Shown piece by piece: positions 23,730-34,190 of a stretch of DNA of 37,385 nt; position 1 is the first letter of the stretch; each line of letters begins with the position of its first letter. The notes beneath the pieces are model-generated. The model searched no databases and was not told the origin of the DNA. It saw only the letters and a list, made by a program, of their open reading frames with translations. This DNA comes from Pseudomonas sp. GM48 (GTDB taxonomy: Bacteria > Pseudomonadota > Gammaproteobacteria > Pseudomonadales > Pseudomonadaceae): NCBI RefSeq assembly GCF_000282335.1, contig NZ_AKJM01000066.1, positions 1 through 37,385 of the forward strand, given 5' to 3'. The position numbers were made by a program, and so were the translations under genes.

Positions 23730-23933
23730 ATGCAAGGCAAAGTTGATGTCGCGGTCATGATCGGCAGCGGTGTACCTGCCAATTTACGCTCCTTGGGGCG
23801 CAAGGTTTGCTGGGTCGTGTTGCTCAATGGCGAGCGCCGGGGCACGGCGTTCTCCAGTCGCGATGAAGCGGAGGAGTGCAAGACTGCCTGGTTGGCGCAA
23901 TTGAACGCCGAAAGACCTGGCAGTCTGCATTGA
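23730..23933 (+). CDS. Small hypothetical protein
   Basis: A 67-residue ORF of normal codon use, preceded by a strong G-rich ribosome-binding site (GGGGGG about 6 bases before the ATG). It has a central hydrophobic stretch (VCWVVLLNG) followed by a charged helix (SRDEAEECKTAWLAQLNAERP). I do not recognise a named family; the layout suggests a small strand-strand-helix domain. It ends six bases before the end of the convergent DUF2789 gene, and this tight packing supports it being real. Confidence 0.6.
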   Translation: MQGKVDVAVMIGSGVPANLRSLGRKVCWVVLLNGERRGTAFSSRDEAEECKTAWLAQLNAERPGSLH

Positions 23934-23938
23934 GGTTG

Positions 23939-24175
23939 TCAGTGCGTCTGGTGCATGCGCAGGTTCAGGTCGTCGACCACCCGCGCCCAGTCTGCGTCTT
24001 CGCGTAATTGCTCTTTGAGGAAACCGGCCTGCTGCGGTGACCAGAACTCGGCATCGATGAGTTTCTTGTCGTCACGCAGGGAATGGCTGTCAATGAAGTC
24101 GTCGATCGCTTTCTGGCTGGAGTCCAGGCCGAGCTGGTCGAAAAGGCCTTTCAAGTCGTGGGTCGGTGATTCCAT
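23939..24175 (-). CDS. DUF2789-family protein
   Basis: A 78-residue soluble protein. MESPTHDLKGLFDQLGL, then IDDFIDSHSL, AEFWSPQQAGFLKEQLREDADWA match DUF2789, a short helical family of gamma-proteobacteria with no known function. The ATG at 24175 is decided by AAGGAG six bases upstream; two in-frame codons further upstream would overlap this site. It is convergent with the small gene at 23730. Confidence 0.85.
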   Translation of the reverse strand: MESPTHDLKGLFDQLGLDSSQKAIDDFIDSHSLRDDKKLIDAEFWSPQQAGFLKEQLREDADWARVVDDLNLRMHQTH

Positions 24176-24307
24176 GTTCATCTCCTTGCAGGTCATCAGT
24201 CGGGTCGAGGAACGGGGCGCGATACCCTGGCTTCAAGGGCGACGCACGGGTGGAGTTCGATCGCGATGTTCAGGCGCAACAGTGAGCATAGACCGCCAAC
24301 CCGACAA

Positions 24308-24538
24308 TCAGGCTTTCAATGCGCCCGCATCGACCGCCGCCTTCAGTTCCCTGGCTGACTCCTGGGCCGCAATGGCGGCAACATCCGGGGTTTTGAACCA
24401 GCGATCCTTTTCGACCTGGTGATACGTCACGGTCTTCAGTGGTGGTTTGGCGCGCATGACAATCACGGCCTGGAATTCACCACCGACTTCTCTGGCTTCA
24501 CCGCGGATAAAAAACTCGCCGATATCAAATTCCGTCAC
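24308..24538 (-). CDS. Small hypothetical protein, GTG start
   Basis: A 76-residue ORF beginning with GTG (TEFDIGEFFIRGEAREVGG), with GGGAAG upstream. It reads as a small beta domain followed by a helix (DVAAIAAQESARELKAAVDAG). The frame extends upstream to 24706, but that part has no good start and poor coding character. I do not recognise a family. It lies in a group of short orphan genes and may be co-transcribed with the minus-strand gene upstream at 24700. Confidence 0.6.
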   Translation of the reverse strand: MTEFDIGEFFIRGEAREVGGEFQAVIVMRAKPPLKTVTYHQVEKDRWFKTPDVAAIAAQESARELKAAVDAGALKA

Positions 24539-24699
24539 GTTGCAGGCTTCCCATGGAAATACATTGTTGTTGTCAACGTAACCCGATTCTTTGCGGATCC
24601 GTTTTATTGGGCGGGCAGTATGGCAGTAGTTGCCCGTCGACGGCTGAGATAAGTCGGCGGGCAGACGAACCGTCGATGGAAATGACCGCGCCGGGCATG

Positions 24700-24948
24700 T
24701 CAACAACGTGATTCAAGAAGCCGGGCGAGGGCACACGCTTCGTTATGATCAGCTCGGAAACCTCTGACGCTGCCTGTAGAAATGTCCTTGATATGGAAGA
24801 AGGCATTGCCCGCCATGACTACCCGAAATCGCGGGCGGGTCGGGACATCGTGAAGCGGTTCATGGGGATGGAACCGTATCGGCGGCGAGATCGACGTTGT
24901 TTCTGTATCAGGCACCAGGGGAAAGGCAATGTGTGTGAGCGTGCACAT
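24700..24948 (-). CDS. Small hypothetical protein
   Basis: An 82-residue ORF whose ATG has AAGGA 7 bases upstream, the main reason for preferring it over the overlapping plus-strand frame. The N-terminal third is Pro/His/Thr-rich and low complexity; the C-terminal half (RPRFRVVMAGNAFFHIKD, GSVRGFRADHNEACALARLLE) reads as a compact strand-helix domain. No named family is recognised. A perfect inverted repeat lies 25 bases upstream of the start, on the predicted -10. Confidence 0.6.
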   Translation of the reverse strand: MCTLTHIAFPLVPDTETTSISPPIRFHPHEPLHDVPTRPRFRVVMAGNAFFHIKDISTGSVRGFRADHNEACALARLLESRC

Positions 24949-24972
24949 ATGAAGTCCTTTTCATTGTTTAAT

Positions 24973-24988
24973 CGACGTATGTACGTCG
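24973..24988 (-). promoter_or_regulatory. CGACGTA/TACGTCG inverted repeat in a small-gene promoter
   Basis: A perfect 7-base inverted repeat with a 2-base spacer. On the minus strand it overlaps the TACATA of a possible promoter TTGGAG-N16-TACATA, so a repressor bound here would block the gene starting at 24948. Confidence 0.4.
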
Positions 24989-25004
24989 TTTTGGCTAGTC
25001 TCCA

Positions 25005-25361
25005 AGAGCATCGCTGCTCTAGAATCACCCTCACTGGTGGGTGAATGATGTTTATCTAAAGCAATTTTTTGCGGACGATATGTAGGAAAAGATTTTTTCT
25101 TGATGAGATTTTTCCCCGAAGTTGATAGTCCATAATTTTCTGGCAGCAGGAAGGGTGTTTTCCTTCAGCCTGTGACGAACGCCAGGCAAGACGACGCGAG
25201 TGACGTTCCAGTAGTCTTCTCAAGCTTCGTGATAAGTGAGTGCACTGCTCATTCAGGACTTCAATCCGGGTTCTTTGGCTACACCTTCGGCATTGCCGCT
25301 TTTTTGGCTGTGCGTTTTTTTTTCGCGCACGGCACCATTTTTCAGATGTGGGGATGTTTCC
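25005..25361. other. AT-rich intergenic region with small hairpins
   Basis: The only clearly AT-rich stretch of the window. It holds a hairpin AGAGCA/TGCTCT (25005-25020), a hairpin TCACCC/GGGTGA (25025-25044), and several T runs (near 25063, 25090, 25110 and 25314-25322). I find no credible gene; a 110-residue minus-strand frame here is Arg/Cys-rich and lacks a ribosome-binding site. A small RNA is conceivable but not shown. Confidence 0.35.
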
Positions 25362-25832
25362 TTGGCAGTAAGTAATCTCGATATGCATGCTTTGTTCGTG
25401 CTGGGTGATTTGCGCGCAAAGCTGGTCAAGCAGTTTCAGTCACGTTTCGTTTACATCACCGAACAAAACGCTGAAGGCATCTACATTGCCGAAATCGACA
25501 CCGAATCAGCCCTGGTGGTGGACGACAAACCCGGACTCAAACTCAAGGTCGGCGATCATTTCAGCGCGTCCGTGCTGCCCAGTCGCGAAGGCGGCAAGCT
25601 GGACATCAAGTTCCGCGACATCAAGCTGACGGTTTACGGCATTGGCGATTACGCCTTCGTGACCACGGCCGATGGCCAGGGGATCGTGTTCAAGGAAGGT
25701 CACAGCGTGGTGATGGTGTTTGCCGCCCATCAACAGCTGCAGGAAGGCCTGACCAAGACCCTGAAAGCCGTGACTGCCAAAGCTGCCAAGTGGCGCAAGG
25801 GCGAGTTGGTGACCTTCAAGGCCAGCGAGTGA
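25362..25832 (+). CDS. Conserved hypothetical protein, TTG start likely
   Basis: A 156-residue soluble protein, rich in beta-strand-like segments (GLKLKVGDHFSASVLPSREGGKLDIKF) and ending in a basic helix (KTLKAVTAKAAKWRKGELVTF). I do not recognise a domain; the two-strand repeats could form a small barrel. TTG at 25362 is preferred (GGGGA upstream); the ATG at 25383 is an alternative and lacks a good site. Its stop codon overlaps the start of the next gene by one base (TGATG), so the two form an operon. Confidence 0.75.
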   Translation: MAVSNLDMHALFVLGDLRAKLVKQFQSRFVYITEQNAEGIYIAEIDTESALVVDDKPGLKLKVGDHFSASVLPSREGGKLDIKFRDIKLTVYGIGDYAFVTTADGQGIVFKEGHSVVMVFAAHQQLQEGLTKTLKAVTAKAAKWRKGELVTFKASE

Positions 25833-26035
25833 TGACCCTGACCCGCGCCGATTTCCACGAACAGAACCAGGCCAGCGCTCAAGACGAGGCGCGGCGGCTG
25901 TTCGGGCAGAAGACTATTCTGCAAGGAGCCTGGCTGAATTGGGTGGCGTCACAGCTTTACCAACTGCAACCGGCGGCATACGCCAGCATGGTCAGACGAG
26001 AGCTGATGCGTTTGCAGGAAACTTCCGAAAACTGA
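25832..26035 (+). CDS. Small hypothetical protein, coupled to the upstream gene
   Basis: A 67-residue, mostly helical protein (TRADFHEQNQASAQDEARRLF, GAWLNWVASQLYQLQPAAYASMVRREL). Its ATG overlaps the stop of the preceding gene by one base, the usual sign of translational coupling and of functional partnership. No family recognised. Confidence 0.72.
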   Translation: MTLTRADFHEQNQASAQDEARRLFGQKTILQGAWLNWVASQLYQLQPAAYASMVRRELMRLQETSEN

Positions 26036-26153
26036 TCCGCGCACCTCGAAAGCACGAACCTCTACTACAGTCATTGGACTGAGTATTCAGAGGCTTCGCG
26101 GTCTACTGCCAGGCCATCCTGCTATTGCTGTGAACAGCACGAGGTGCAAAAGC

Positions 26154-27167
26154 ATGAACGGATTTCGACGGTTGCTGGCTGCTGTCCTGGCCACTTTCGG
26201 CTTGATGGTGACAGCCGCCCCGGTGTTTGCCGCGCAGACGCCCATCCACTTCGCCGACCTGAACTGGGAAAGCGGCAGCCTGATCACCGATGTCTTGCGC
26301 ATCATTGTCGAGAAAGGCTACGGGCTGCCGACCGACACCTTGCCGGGCACTACCATCACTCTGGAAACCGCGCTGGCCAACAATGACATTCAGGTCATTG
26401 GCGAAGAGTGGGCCGGTCGCAGCCCGGTCTGGGTCAAGGCGGAGGCCGAAGGCAAAGTCGTCAGCCTTGGCGACACGGTCAAGGGTGCGACCGAAGGCTG
26501 GTGGGTGCCGGAATACGTGATCAAGGGCGACCCGGCCAAGGGCATCAAGCCGCTGGCGCCGGAACTGCGCAGTGTCAGCGACCTGCCGCGCTACAAAGAC
26601 GTGTTCAAGGACCCGGAAGCCCCGGCCAAGGGACGCTTCCTCAATAGCCCCATCGGTTGGACTTCGGAAGTGGTCAACAAGCAGAAGCTCAAGGCCTATG
26701 GGCTGGACGACAGCTACGTGAACTTCCGCAGCGGTTCGGGCGCGGCACTGGATGCGGAGATCAGCTCGTCAATTCATCGTGGCAAGCCGGTGCTGTTTTA
26801 CTACTGGTCGCCCACGCCGTTGCTTGGCCGCTTCAAGCTGATTCAACTCGAAGAACCACCGTTCGATGCCGAAGCCTGGAAGACCTTGACCGACGCTGAC
26901 AATCCCAACCCACAGCCGACCCGTTCCCTGGCCTCCAAGCTGTCCATCGGTGTTTCCACACCGTTCCAGAAACAATATCCGCAGATTGCCGAGTTCTTCA
27001 CCAAGGTCGACTTTCCGATCGATCCCCTGAACAAAGCACTGGCCGAAATGAGCGAGAAACATACGCCGCCGCGTCAGGCGGCGCAGGCGTTCATGAAGGC
27101 TCATCCGGACGTCTGGAGGGCCTGGCTACCCAAGGACGTGGCGGATAAAGTCTCCGCCGCCCTGTAG
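26154..27167 (+). CDS. ABC transporter substrate-binding protein, glycine betaine/choline type (ProX/OpuAC)
   Basis: A 337-residue periplasmic binding protein with a Sec signal peptide (basic NGFRR, hydrophobic core, cleavage after APVFA). The mature part follows the OpuAC pattern: ADLNWESGSLITDVLRIIVE, then LANNDIQVIGEEWAGR, and a Trp/Tyr-rich ligand region (FYYWSPTPL). Such proteins capture quaternary ammonium compounds such as betaine, choline or carnitine. No permease or ATPase gene is adjacent, so it is probably an orphan binding protein that delivers to a shared transporter, as BetX and CaiX do in P. aeruginosa with CbcWV. The ATG at 26154 (CGAGG upstream) fits the signal peptide better than the GTG at 26130. 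Confidence 0.92.
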   Translation: MNGFRRLLAAVLATFGLMVTAAPVFAAQTPIHFADLNWESGSLITDVLRIIVEKGYGLPTDTLPGTTITLETALANNDIQVIGEEWAGRSPVWVKAEAEGKVVSLGDTVKGATEGWWVPEYVIKGDPAKGIKPLAPELRSVSDLPRYKDVFKDPEAPAKGRFLNSPIGWTSEVVNKQKLKAYGLDDSYVNFRSGSGAALDAEISSSIHRGKPVLFYYWSPTPLLGRFKLIQLEEPPFDAEAWKTLTDADNPNPQPTRSLASKLSIGVSTPFQKQYPQIAEFFTKVDFPIDPLNKALAEMSEKHTPPRQAAQAFMKAHPDVWRAWLPKDVADKVSAAL

Positions 27168-27248
27168 GCGCTGCCGCAGGTCGGGATCTTTTGATCTTTG
27201 TCATGAAAAAGCAAAATCAAGACATCGCAGCCTGCGGTAGCTCCTACA
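27163..27248. repeat. REP pair (family B) overlapping a stop codon
   Basis: Inverted copies of the family-B REP (TGTAGG.GCTGCCGCAGG / CCTGCGGTAGCTCCTACA). The TAG stop of the substrate-binding protein gene lies inside the left arm, so the repeat provides the end of the coding sequence. Confidence 0.85.
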
Positions 27249-27285
27249 ATGTTCGGTTCATATCCCTTTCAAGGATCTCTGAACC

Positions 27286-27723
27286 ATGACCCTGTTGTTG
27301 GCTCAGTCGCTGGTGACGATCTTCACCGTAATCAGTCTGGTGCATGTGTATTGGGCGTTGGGTGGCGAGTGGGCGGCGGTGGCGGCGGTCCCGCAAGTAC
27401 CGCAGGAGGGCAGTGCGCAACTGAGGCCGGCGTTCACGCCGCGAGGCTGGATCACGCTGGTGGTGGCCGCAGTGCTGCTGTTGATTGCCATGTTGGTGTG
27501 CTTGCGGGTGGGTTGGTGGCTGCCACCGTTGCATCACTGGTCGTTGCAGTGGCTGATCAGCGCGATTGCGATTTTGCTGTTTGCCCGGGCCATTGGCGAT
27601 TCGGAGCTGGTGGGTTTTTTCAAAGAGGTCAAAGGCTCGAAATTTGCCCGGCTGGACACCTGGGTTTATTCGCCGTTGTGTGTGGTGTTGGGGGCTGGGT
27701 TGCTGGCGGTGGCCTGGGTCTGA
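27286..27723 (+). CDS. DUF3995-family membrane protein
   Basis: A 145-residue inner-membrane protein with four hydrophobic segments. The N-terminal pattern SLVHVYWALGG, central PRGWITLVVAAVLLLIA and C-terminal KGSKFARLDTWVYSPLC match DUF3995, a family of small four-helix membrane proteins of unknown function. It ends at a REP pair shared with the convergent antiporter operon. No operon partner is evident. Confidence 0.88.
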   Translation: MTLLLAQSLVTIFTVISLVHVYWALGGEWAAVAAVPQVPQEGSAQLRPAFTPRGWITLVVAAVLLLIAMLVCLRVGWWLPPLHHWSLQWLISAIAILLFARAIGDSELVGFFKEVKGSKFARLDTWVYSPLCVVLGAGLLAVAWV

Positions 27724-27749
27724 GACAGCGACGTTTTTGTAGTGACAGT

Positions 27750-27860
27750 ACTGGCCTCTTCGCGAGCAAGCCCGCTCCCACAGTGTCTGGTGTCGTACAC
27801 ACCTTTTGAGTTAGACACCCACCCTTGTGGGAGCGGGCTTGCTCGCGAAGAGGCCGGTCC
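27750..27860. repeat. REP pair (family A), inverted orientation
   Basis: Two REP copies with arms longer than usual (pairing extends to CTCTTCGCGAGC / GCTCGCGAAGAGG). Here the order is reversed relative to most pairs of the window: the GCTCCCACA ends face the loop. It sits between the convergent DUF3995 gene and shaG. Confidence 0.92.
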
Positions 27861-27880
27861 AGGCACTAAAAATCTTTGGT

Positions 27881-28243
27881 CTAGCTGCCGCTCTCGGTCC
27901 GCCGGCTGCTCACCTCGGCCGGCACATCATCCCCGGCCATACGTTTACGAAACAGCGCCGCCCGAGCCAGCAGCAAGGTGGTCACCGGCACGGTAACCGC
28001 CAGCAGGATTGGAATCAGCCAGGCGTGCAAGACCGGCGCGGACTTGAGCGCCGAAAAGTAGATGATCGAAGCCAGCGCCACGCACCAGGCCCCGAGCGTC
28101 GAGGCCAGGGCCGGTGGGTGCATGCGCTGGAAGTAGTCCTTCATGCGCAGCAGGCCCGTGGCGCCGATCAATGCAAACAGACTGCCGAGCACCAGCAGGA
28201 TCGCCACCGGGATTTCCACCCACAACGACAATGGCGTGTTCAT
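27881..28243 (-). CDS. shaG: Na+(K+)/H+ antiporter subunit G (Mrp/Mnh/Sha/Pha)
   Basis: A 120-residue membrane protein with three helices (LWVEIPVAILLVLGSLFALIG; TLGAWCVALASIIYF; AWLIPILLAVTVPVTTLLL) matching MrpG/MnhG. The conserved GATGLLRMKDYFQRMHPP region is present. It is the last gene of the six-gene antiporter operon and its ATG overlaps the stop of shaF by four bases. The complex exchanges cytoplasmic Na+ or K+ for protons and supports pH and salt homeostasis. Confidence 0.94.
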   Translation of the reverse strand: MNTPLSLWVEIPVAILLVLGSLFALIGATGLLRMKDYFQRMHPPALASTLGAWCVALASIIYFSALKSAPVLHAWLIPILLAVTVPVTTLLLARAALFRKRMAGDDVPAEVSSRRTESGS

Positions 28244-28518
28244 TCGATTACCTCACCACGCAGCAGGAATTTAGCCAGGGCGAACGAGCCGACGAAACCG
28301 AACAGTGCGATCAGCAGCGCCGCCTCGAAGTAGGTGTCACTGGCATAACGAATACCCAGCGCCAGCATCATCAGCATTGCGACGATGTACAGGTAGTCCA
28401 GCGCCAGGACCCGATCCTGGGCCGACGGCCCTTTGAACAGGCGAATCAGGGTCAGGATCATCGCCAGGGAAAAGAAGAACAGGCTCAGCAGGATCGCGTT
28501 CGACAGCAATGGGCTCAT
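28240..28518 (-). CDS. shaF: Na+(K+)/H+ antiporter subunit F
   Basis: A 92-residue protein with three transmembrane helices. The segment FKGPSAQDRVLALDYLYI matches the conserved GPSAxDRVxALD motif of MrpF/PhaF. The ATG overlaps the stop of shaE and the stop overlaps the start of shaG, both by four bases, so translation is coupled along the operon. Confidence 0.94.
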   Translation of the reverse strand: MSPLLSNAILLSLFFFSLAMILTLIRLFKGPSAQDRVLALDYLYIVAMLMMLALGIRYASDTYFEAALLIALFGFVGSFALAKFLLRGEVIE

Positions 28519-29003
28519 TCGAAGATCTCCATCAACGGACGTTCGTAGGTTGCCTTGAAGTGCTGGATGAACAGCGCCTCATCGTCCAGATCGAAGACGT
28601 GCAACAGCAGAATGCTGCGGTCCAGTGCCAGCTCCGACCAGACCGTACCGGGCACCACCGTGGTGATCATCGACAGCGCGGCCAGGCCGTTGGCGTCACG
28701 CAAGTCCAGCGGCACCTTGATGAATTGCGAGCGGGGCGGGCGGCGACCGGCATTGAGCACGCCCCAGGCCACGGCGAAGTTGGACACCAGCACATCACGC
28801 CCGACCAGCAGGACCAGGCGCAGGATCACCCCGGGACGCCGGATGCGCACCGGCAGGGGACGAAGCCTGCGCATCATCAGCGGCGCGCAGAACCCCAGCG
28901 CCGCACCCAGCAGCAGATTGCCGGGGCTGGTCGACAGGTTCAGCAACAACCACAGCAGCCACAAGGCCAGCGACAGCAACGGTGCCGGAAACAGGCGCTT
29001 CAT
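28515..29003 (-). CDS. shaE: Na+(K+)/H+ antiporter subunit E
   Basis: A 162-residue protein with N-terminal membrane helices and a cytoplasmic C-terminal domain. SMITTVVPGTVWSELALDRSILLLHVFD matches the MrpE signature region (TVTPGT-like). The ATG at 29003 is preceded by GGAGG and overlaps the shaD stop by four bases; the frame extends upstream within shaD but that part is a shadow. Confidence 0.94.
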   Translation of the reverse strand: MKRLFPAPLLSLALWLLWLLLNLSTSPGNLLLGAALGFCAPLMMRRLRPLPVRIRRPGVILRLVLLVGRDVLVSNFAVAWGVLNAGRRPPRSQFIKVPLDLRDANGLAALSMITTVVPGTVWSELALDRSILLLHVFDLDDEALFIQHFKATYERPLMEIFE

Positions 29004-30676
29004 GGTTGCACCTCCAACGGGCTTGCTTTGGCCGACGGGTTCGGTACGACGCGAGTGTCGAGCACGGCCATCACGTATTGCTGCGGGTTGTACAGGGCAT
29101 CGGCGGCGGCCTGGGTGTAGCGCAACAGCGGATCGGCCTTGAAGGTCAGCAGAATACTCAAGCCCAGCAGCGCGAAGATCGGCACGCATTCGAAGCGTCG
29201 CAACAGGGGCGATGGCCGTTCCGCCGGCGTCCAGAAGCGTTGGATACCCAAGCGCGAGAACGCGATCAGCGACGCCAGCCCTGACAAAATCAACAACACC
29301 AACAGGCCCCACGCGGCGTTGGAAATCGGTTCGTCACCGCTGTTGCCCAAGCCCAGCGGATTGAGCAGGGCACCGATCAACCCGAGTTTGCCGATAAAGC
29401 CGGACAGCGGCGGCATGCCGATGATCAGCAAGGCACAGGCGATGAAGCTCAGGCCAAGAAACGCCATGGTCCAGGGAATCACCTGGCCGACCACGGCTTT
29501 CTGCTCGTCGTCGAGGTTGATGCCTTTGGGCGGATGCAGGGATTCCAGTGGCCGGGGCAGCAGTTCGGCTTCATCCTCAAGCAGGACTTCATTGGCCGAG
29601 CGCGAGCGCTCGATCAGTTCGGCCAGCAGGAACAGCGCGCTCAATGCCAGGGTCGAGCTGAACAGATAGAACAGCGCCGCGCCGGCCAGGTTCGGCTGGG
29701 CGAAACCGATGCTCGACAGCAGAATGCCCGCCGACACCAGAATGCTCAGGCTGGCCATGCGCTCCAGGCGTTGTGCGGCGAGGATCGCAATGGCGGCGCA
29801 GACAATGGTTGCCATGCCGCCATAGATCAGCCACTCACCGCCAAAGAACGCCGATGCCCCGGCCTGGGCGGAAAACAGCAGCGTCCACAAGCGCAGCAAG
29901 GTATAGACGCCAACCTTGGTCATGATCGCGAACATCGCCGCCACCGGCGCGCTGGCCGAGGAATACGCCGGCACCAGCCAGAAGTTCAGTGGCCACATGC
30001 CGGCCTTGGCCAGAAACGCGACGGCCAGAATCCCTGCGCCGGCGTGAAGCAAGCCGCGATCGGCTTCGGACACCAGCGGGATTTTTACCGCCAGGTCGGC
30101 CATGTTCAGCGTGCCGGTGACGCCATAGATCAGCGCCGCGCCAATCAGGAACAGCGACGAGGCCAGCAGGTTGATCGAGATGTAATGCAACCCCGACGAC
30201 ACCCGCGCCCGGCCCGAGCCGTGCAGCATCAGCCCGTAGGATGCGGCCAGCAGCACCTCGAAGAACACGAACAGGTTGAACAGGTCCGCAGTGAGGAACG
30301 CGCCGTAAAGGCCCATCAACTGAATCTGGAACAGCGCGTGAAAACTCGAACCGGCGCTGTCCCAGCGTGCCATGGCAAACAGCAGGGCACTGACGCCGAT
30401 GATGCCGGTCAGCACCAGCATCAGCGCCGACAGGCGATCGACCACCAGCACCAGGCCGAACGGCACTTGCCAGTTGCTCGGCAGGTACACACCGATGGAG
30501 CCGGGCACGCCGGTGGTTTGTGTCCATTGCAACAACGCCACGGCGATGCCCAGCCCGAGCAGGCTGGAGAGCAGATTGATCTTTGCCTTGAGCGGTCGGT
30601 GTTTCTCGCCGAGCATCAGCATGATCGCGGCTGTCAGCAGCGGCAGCAGAATGGGCGCGACGATCAGGTGAGACAT
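29000..30676 (-). CDS. shaD: Na+(K+)/H+ antiporter subunit D (NuoN/NuoM-like)
   Basis: A 558-residue membrane protein related to the proton-pumping subunits of complex I, with about 14 hydrophobic segments. Conserved features include the charged residue in FVFFEVLLAASYGLML, the lysine-bearing AFLAKAGMWPLNFWLVPAYSSA (helix 7-8 region), and MPPLSGFIGKLGL. Three in-frame ATGs compete (30685, 30682, 30676); the last is chosen because AAGGA then lies nine bases upstream, whereas it touches the first. If 30685 were used, the gene would overlap shaC by four bases. Confidence 0.94.
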   Translation of the reverse strand: MSHLIVAPILLPLLTAAIMLMLGEKHRPLKAKINLLSSLLGLGIAVALLQWTQTTGVPGSIGVYLPSNWQVPFGLVLVVDRLSALMLVLTGIIGVSALLFAMARWDSAGSSFHALFQIQLMGLYGAFLTADLFNLFVFFEVLLAASYGLMLHGSGRARVSSGLHYISINLLASSLFLIGAALIYGVTGTLNMADLAVKIPLVSEADRGLLHAGAGILAVAFLAKAGMWPLNFWLVPAYSSASAPVAAMFAIMTKVGVYTLLRLWTLLFSAQAGASAFFGGEWLIYGGMATIVCAAIAILAAQRLERMASLSILVSAGILLSSIGFAQPNLAGAALFYLFSSTLALSALFLLAELIERSRSANEVLLEDEAELLPRPLESLHPPKGINLDDEQKAVVGQVIPWTMAFLGLSFIACALLIIGMPPLSGFIGKLGLIGALLNPLGLGNSGDEPISNAAWGLLVLLILSGLASLIAFSRLGIQRFWTPAERPSPLLRRFECVPIFALLGLSILLTFKADPLLRYTQAAADALYNPQQYVMAVLDTRVVPNPSAKASPLEVQP

Positions 30677-30681
30677 CGCCA

Positions 30682-31025
30682 TCATTCCTTAGGCTCCCGG
30701 CCATCCACATGGTCGGTGCCGGTCAGGCCCCGGGAGGCCAGCAGCACCACCAGAAACAGCGCGGTCATGGCGAAGCTGATGACGATTGCCGTCAGCACCA
30801 GCGCTTGCGGCAACGGGTCGGTGTAGTGCAGCAGATCCTGAGGGACGCCGTCCTTGATGATCGGTTCCTTGCCGATGAACAGGCTGCCCATGCTGAAGAT
30901 GAACAGGTTGACGCCGTAGGACAGCAGGCACAGGCCCATGACCACCTGGAACGTTCGTGGACGCAGGATCAGCCAGACGCCGGACGCGGCAAGTACGCCG
31001 ATGGCGATTGCGATGACTTCTTCCA

Positions 31026-31026
<1 letters not shown>
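30682..31026 (-). CDS. shaC: Na+(K+)/H+ antiporter subunit C (NuoK-like)
   Basis: A 114-residue protein with three helices, related to NuoK. The motif GLCLLSYGVNLFIFSMG and the following DPLPQALVLTAIVISFAMTA are typical of MrpC. Its start codon overlaps the last base of the shaAB stop, with GGAGG upstream. Confidence 0.94.
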
Positions 31027-33944
<2,918 letters not shown>

Positions 33945-33974
33945 AGGCTTCTAATCTGCGGAAGTTTGTGAAGC

Positions 33975-34003
33975 ATCATACGTGCCAGCTCCCGGATCAC
34001 CAA
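33975..34003 (-). promoter_or_regulatory. Predicted sigma-70 promoter of the sha operon
   Basis: On the minus strand TTGGTG and TATGAT are separated by 17 bases, 30 bases upstream of the shaA start codon. It is the only good -35/-10 pair seen in this gap. Confidence 0.55.
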
Positions 34004-34089
34004 ACGCCAAGCTGTCGCAGAATCCTACACGGTAGTCCGAAAAAGCCCGTTTAACATTGTTTCAGGGGGAGGGATTTCGTCTGTACCGG

Positions 34090-34164
34090 CGCCTTCGCGA
34101 GCAAGCCCGCTCCCACATTTGAAACGCATTTCAATGTGGGAGCGGGCTTGCTCGCGAAGGCGGT
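34090..34164. repeat. REP pair (family A), inverted orientation
   Basis: Two REP copies with GCTCCCACA ends facing a very short loop, giving a stem of over 30 bp interrupted by one extra base. It has the same reversed order as the pair at 27750. It lies after the 3' end of the DMT transporter gene and upstream of the sha promoter. Confidence 0.93.
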
Positions 34165-34190
34165 CTATCAGGCGATGCAAAAGCTGCGGT

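Noticed and set aside
24745..25044. A 99-residue plus-strand open frame
   Set aside because: It overlaps the minus-strand small gene at 24700-24948, which has a good ribosome-binding site; the plus frame lacks one and has Arg/Cys-rich composition.
25056..25388. A 110-residue minus-strand open frame in the AT-rich region
   Set aside because: No ribosome-binding site, very Arg/Cys-rich, and no known pattern; the region reads as non-coding.
29534..30826. A 430-residue plus-strand open frame opposite shaD/shaC
   Set aside because: Extremely Gln/His/Arg-rich, typical of antisense frames in high-GC membrane-protein genes; the minus strand is a coupled operon.
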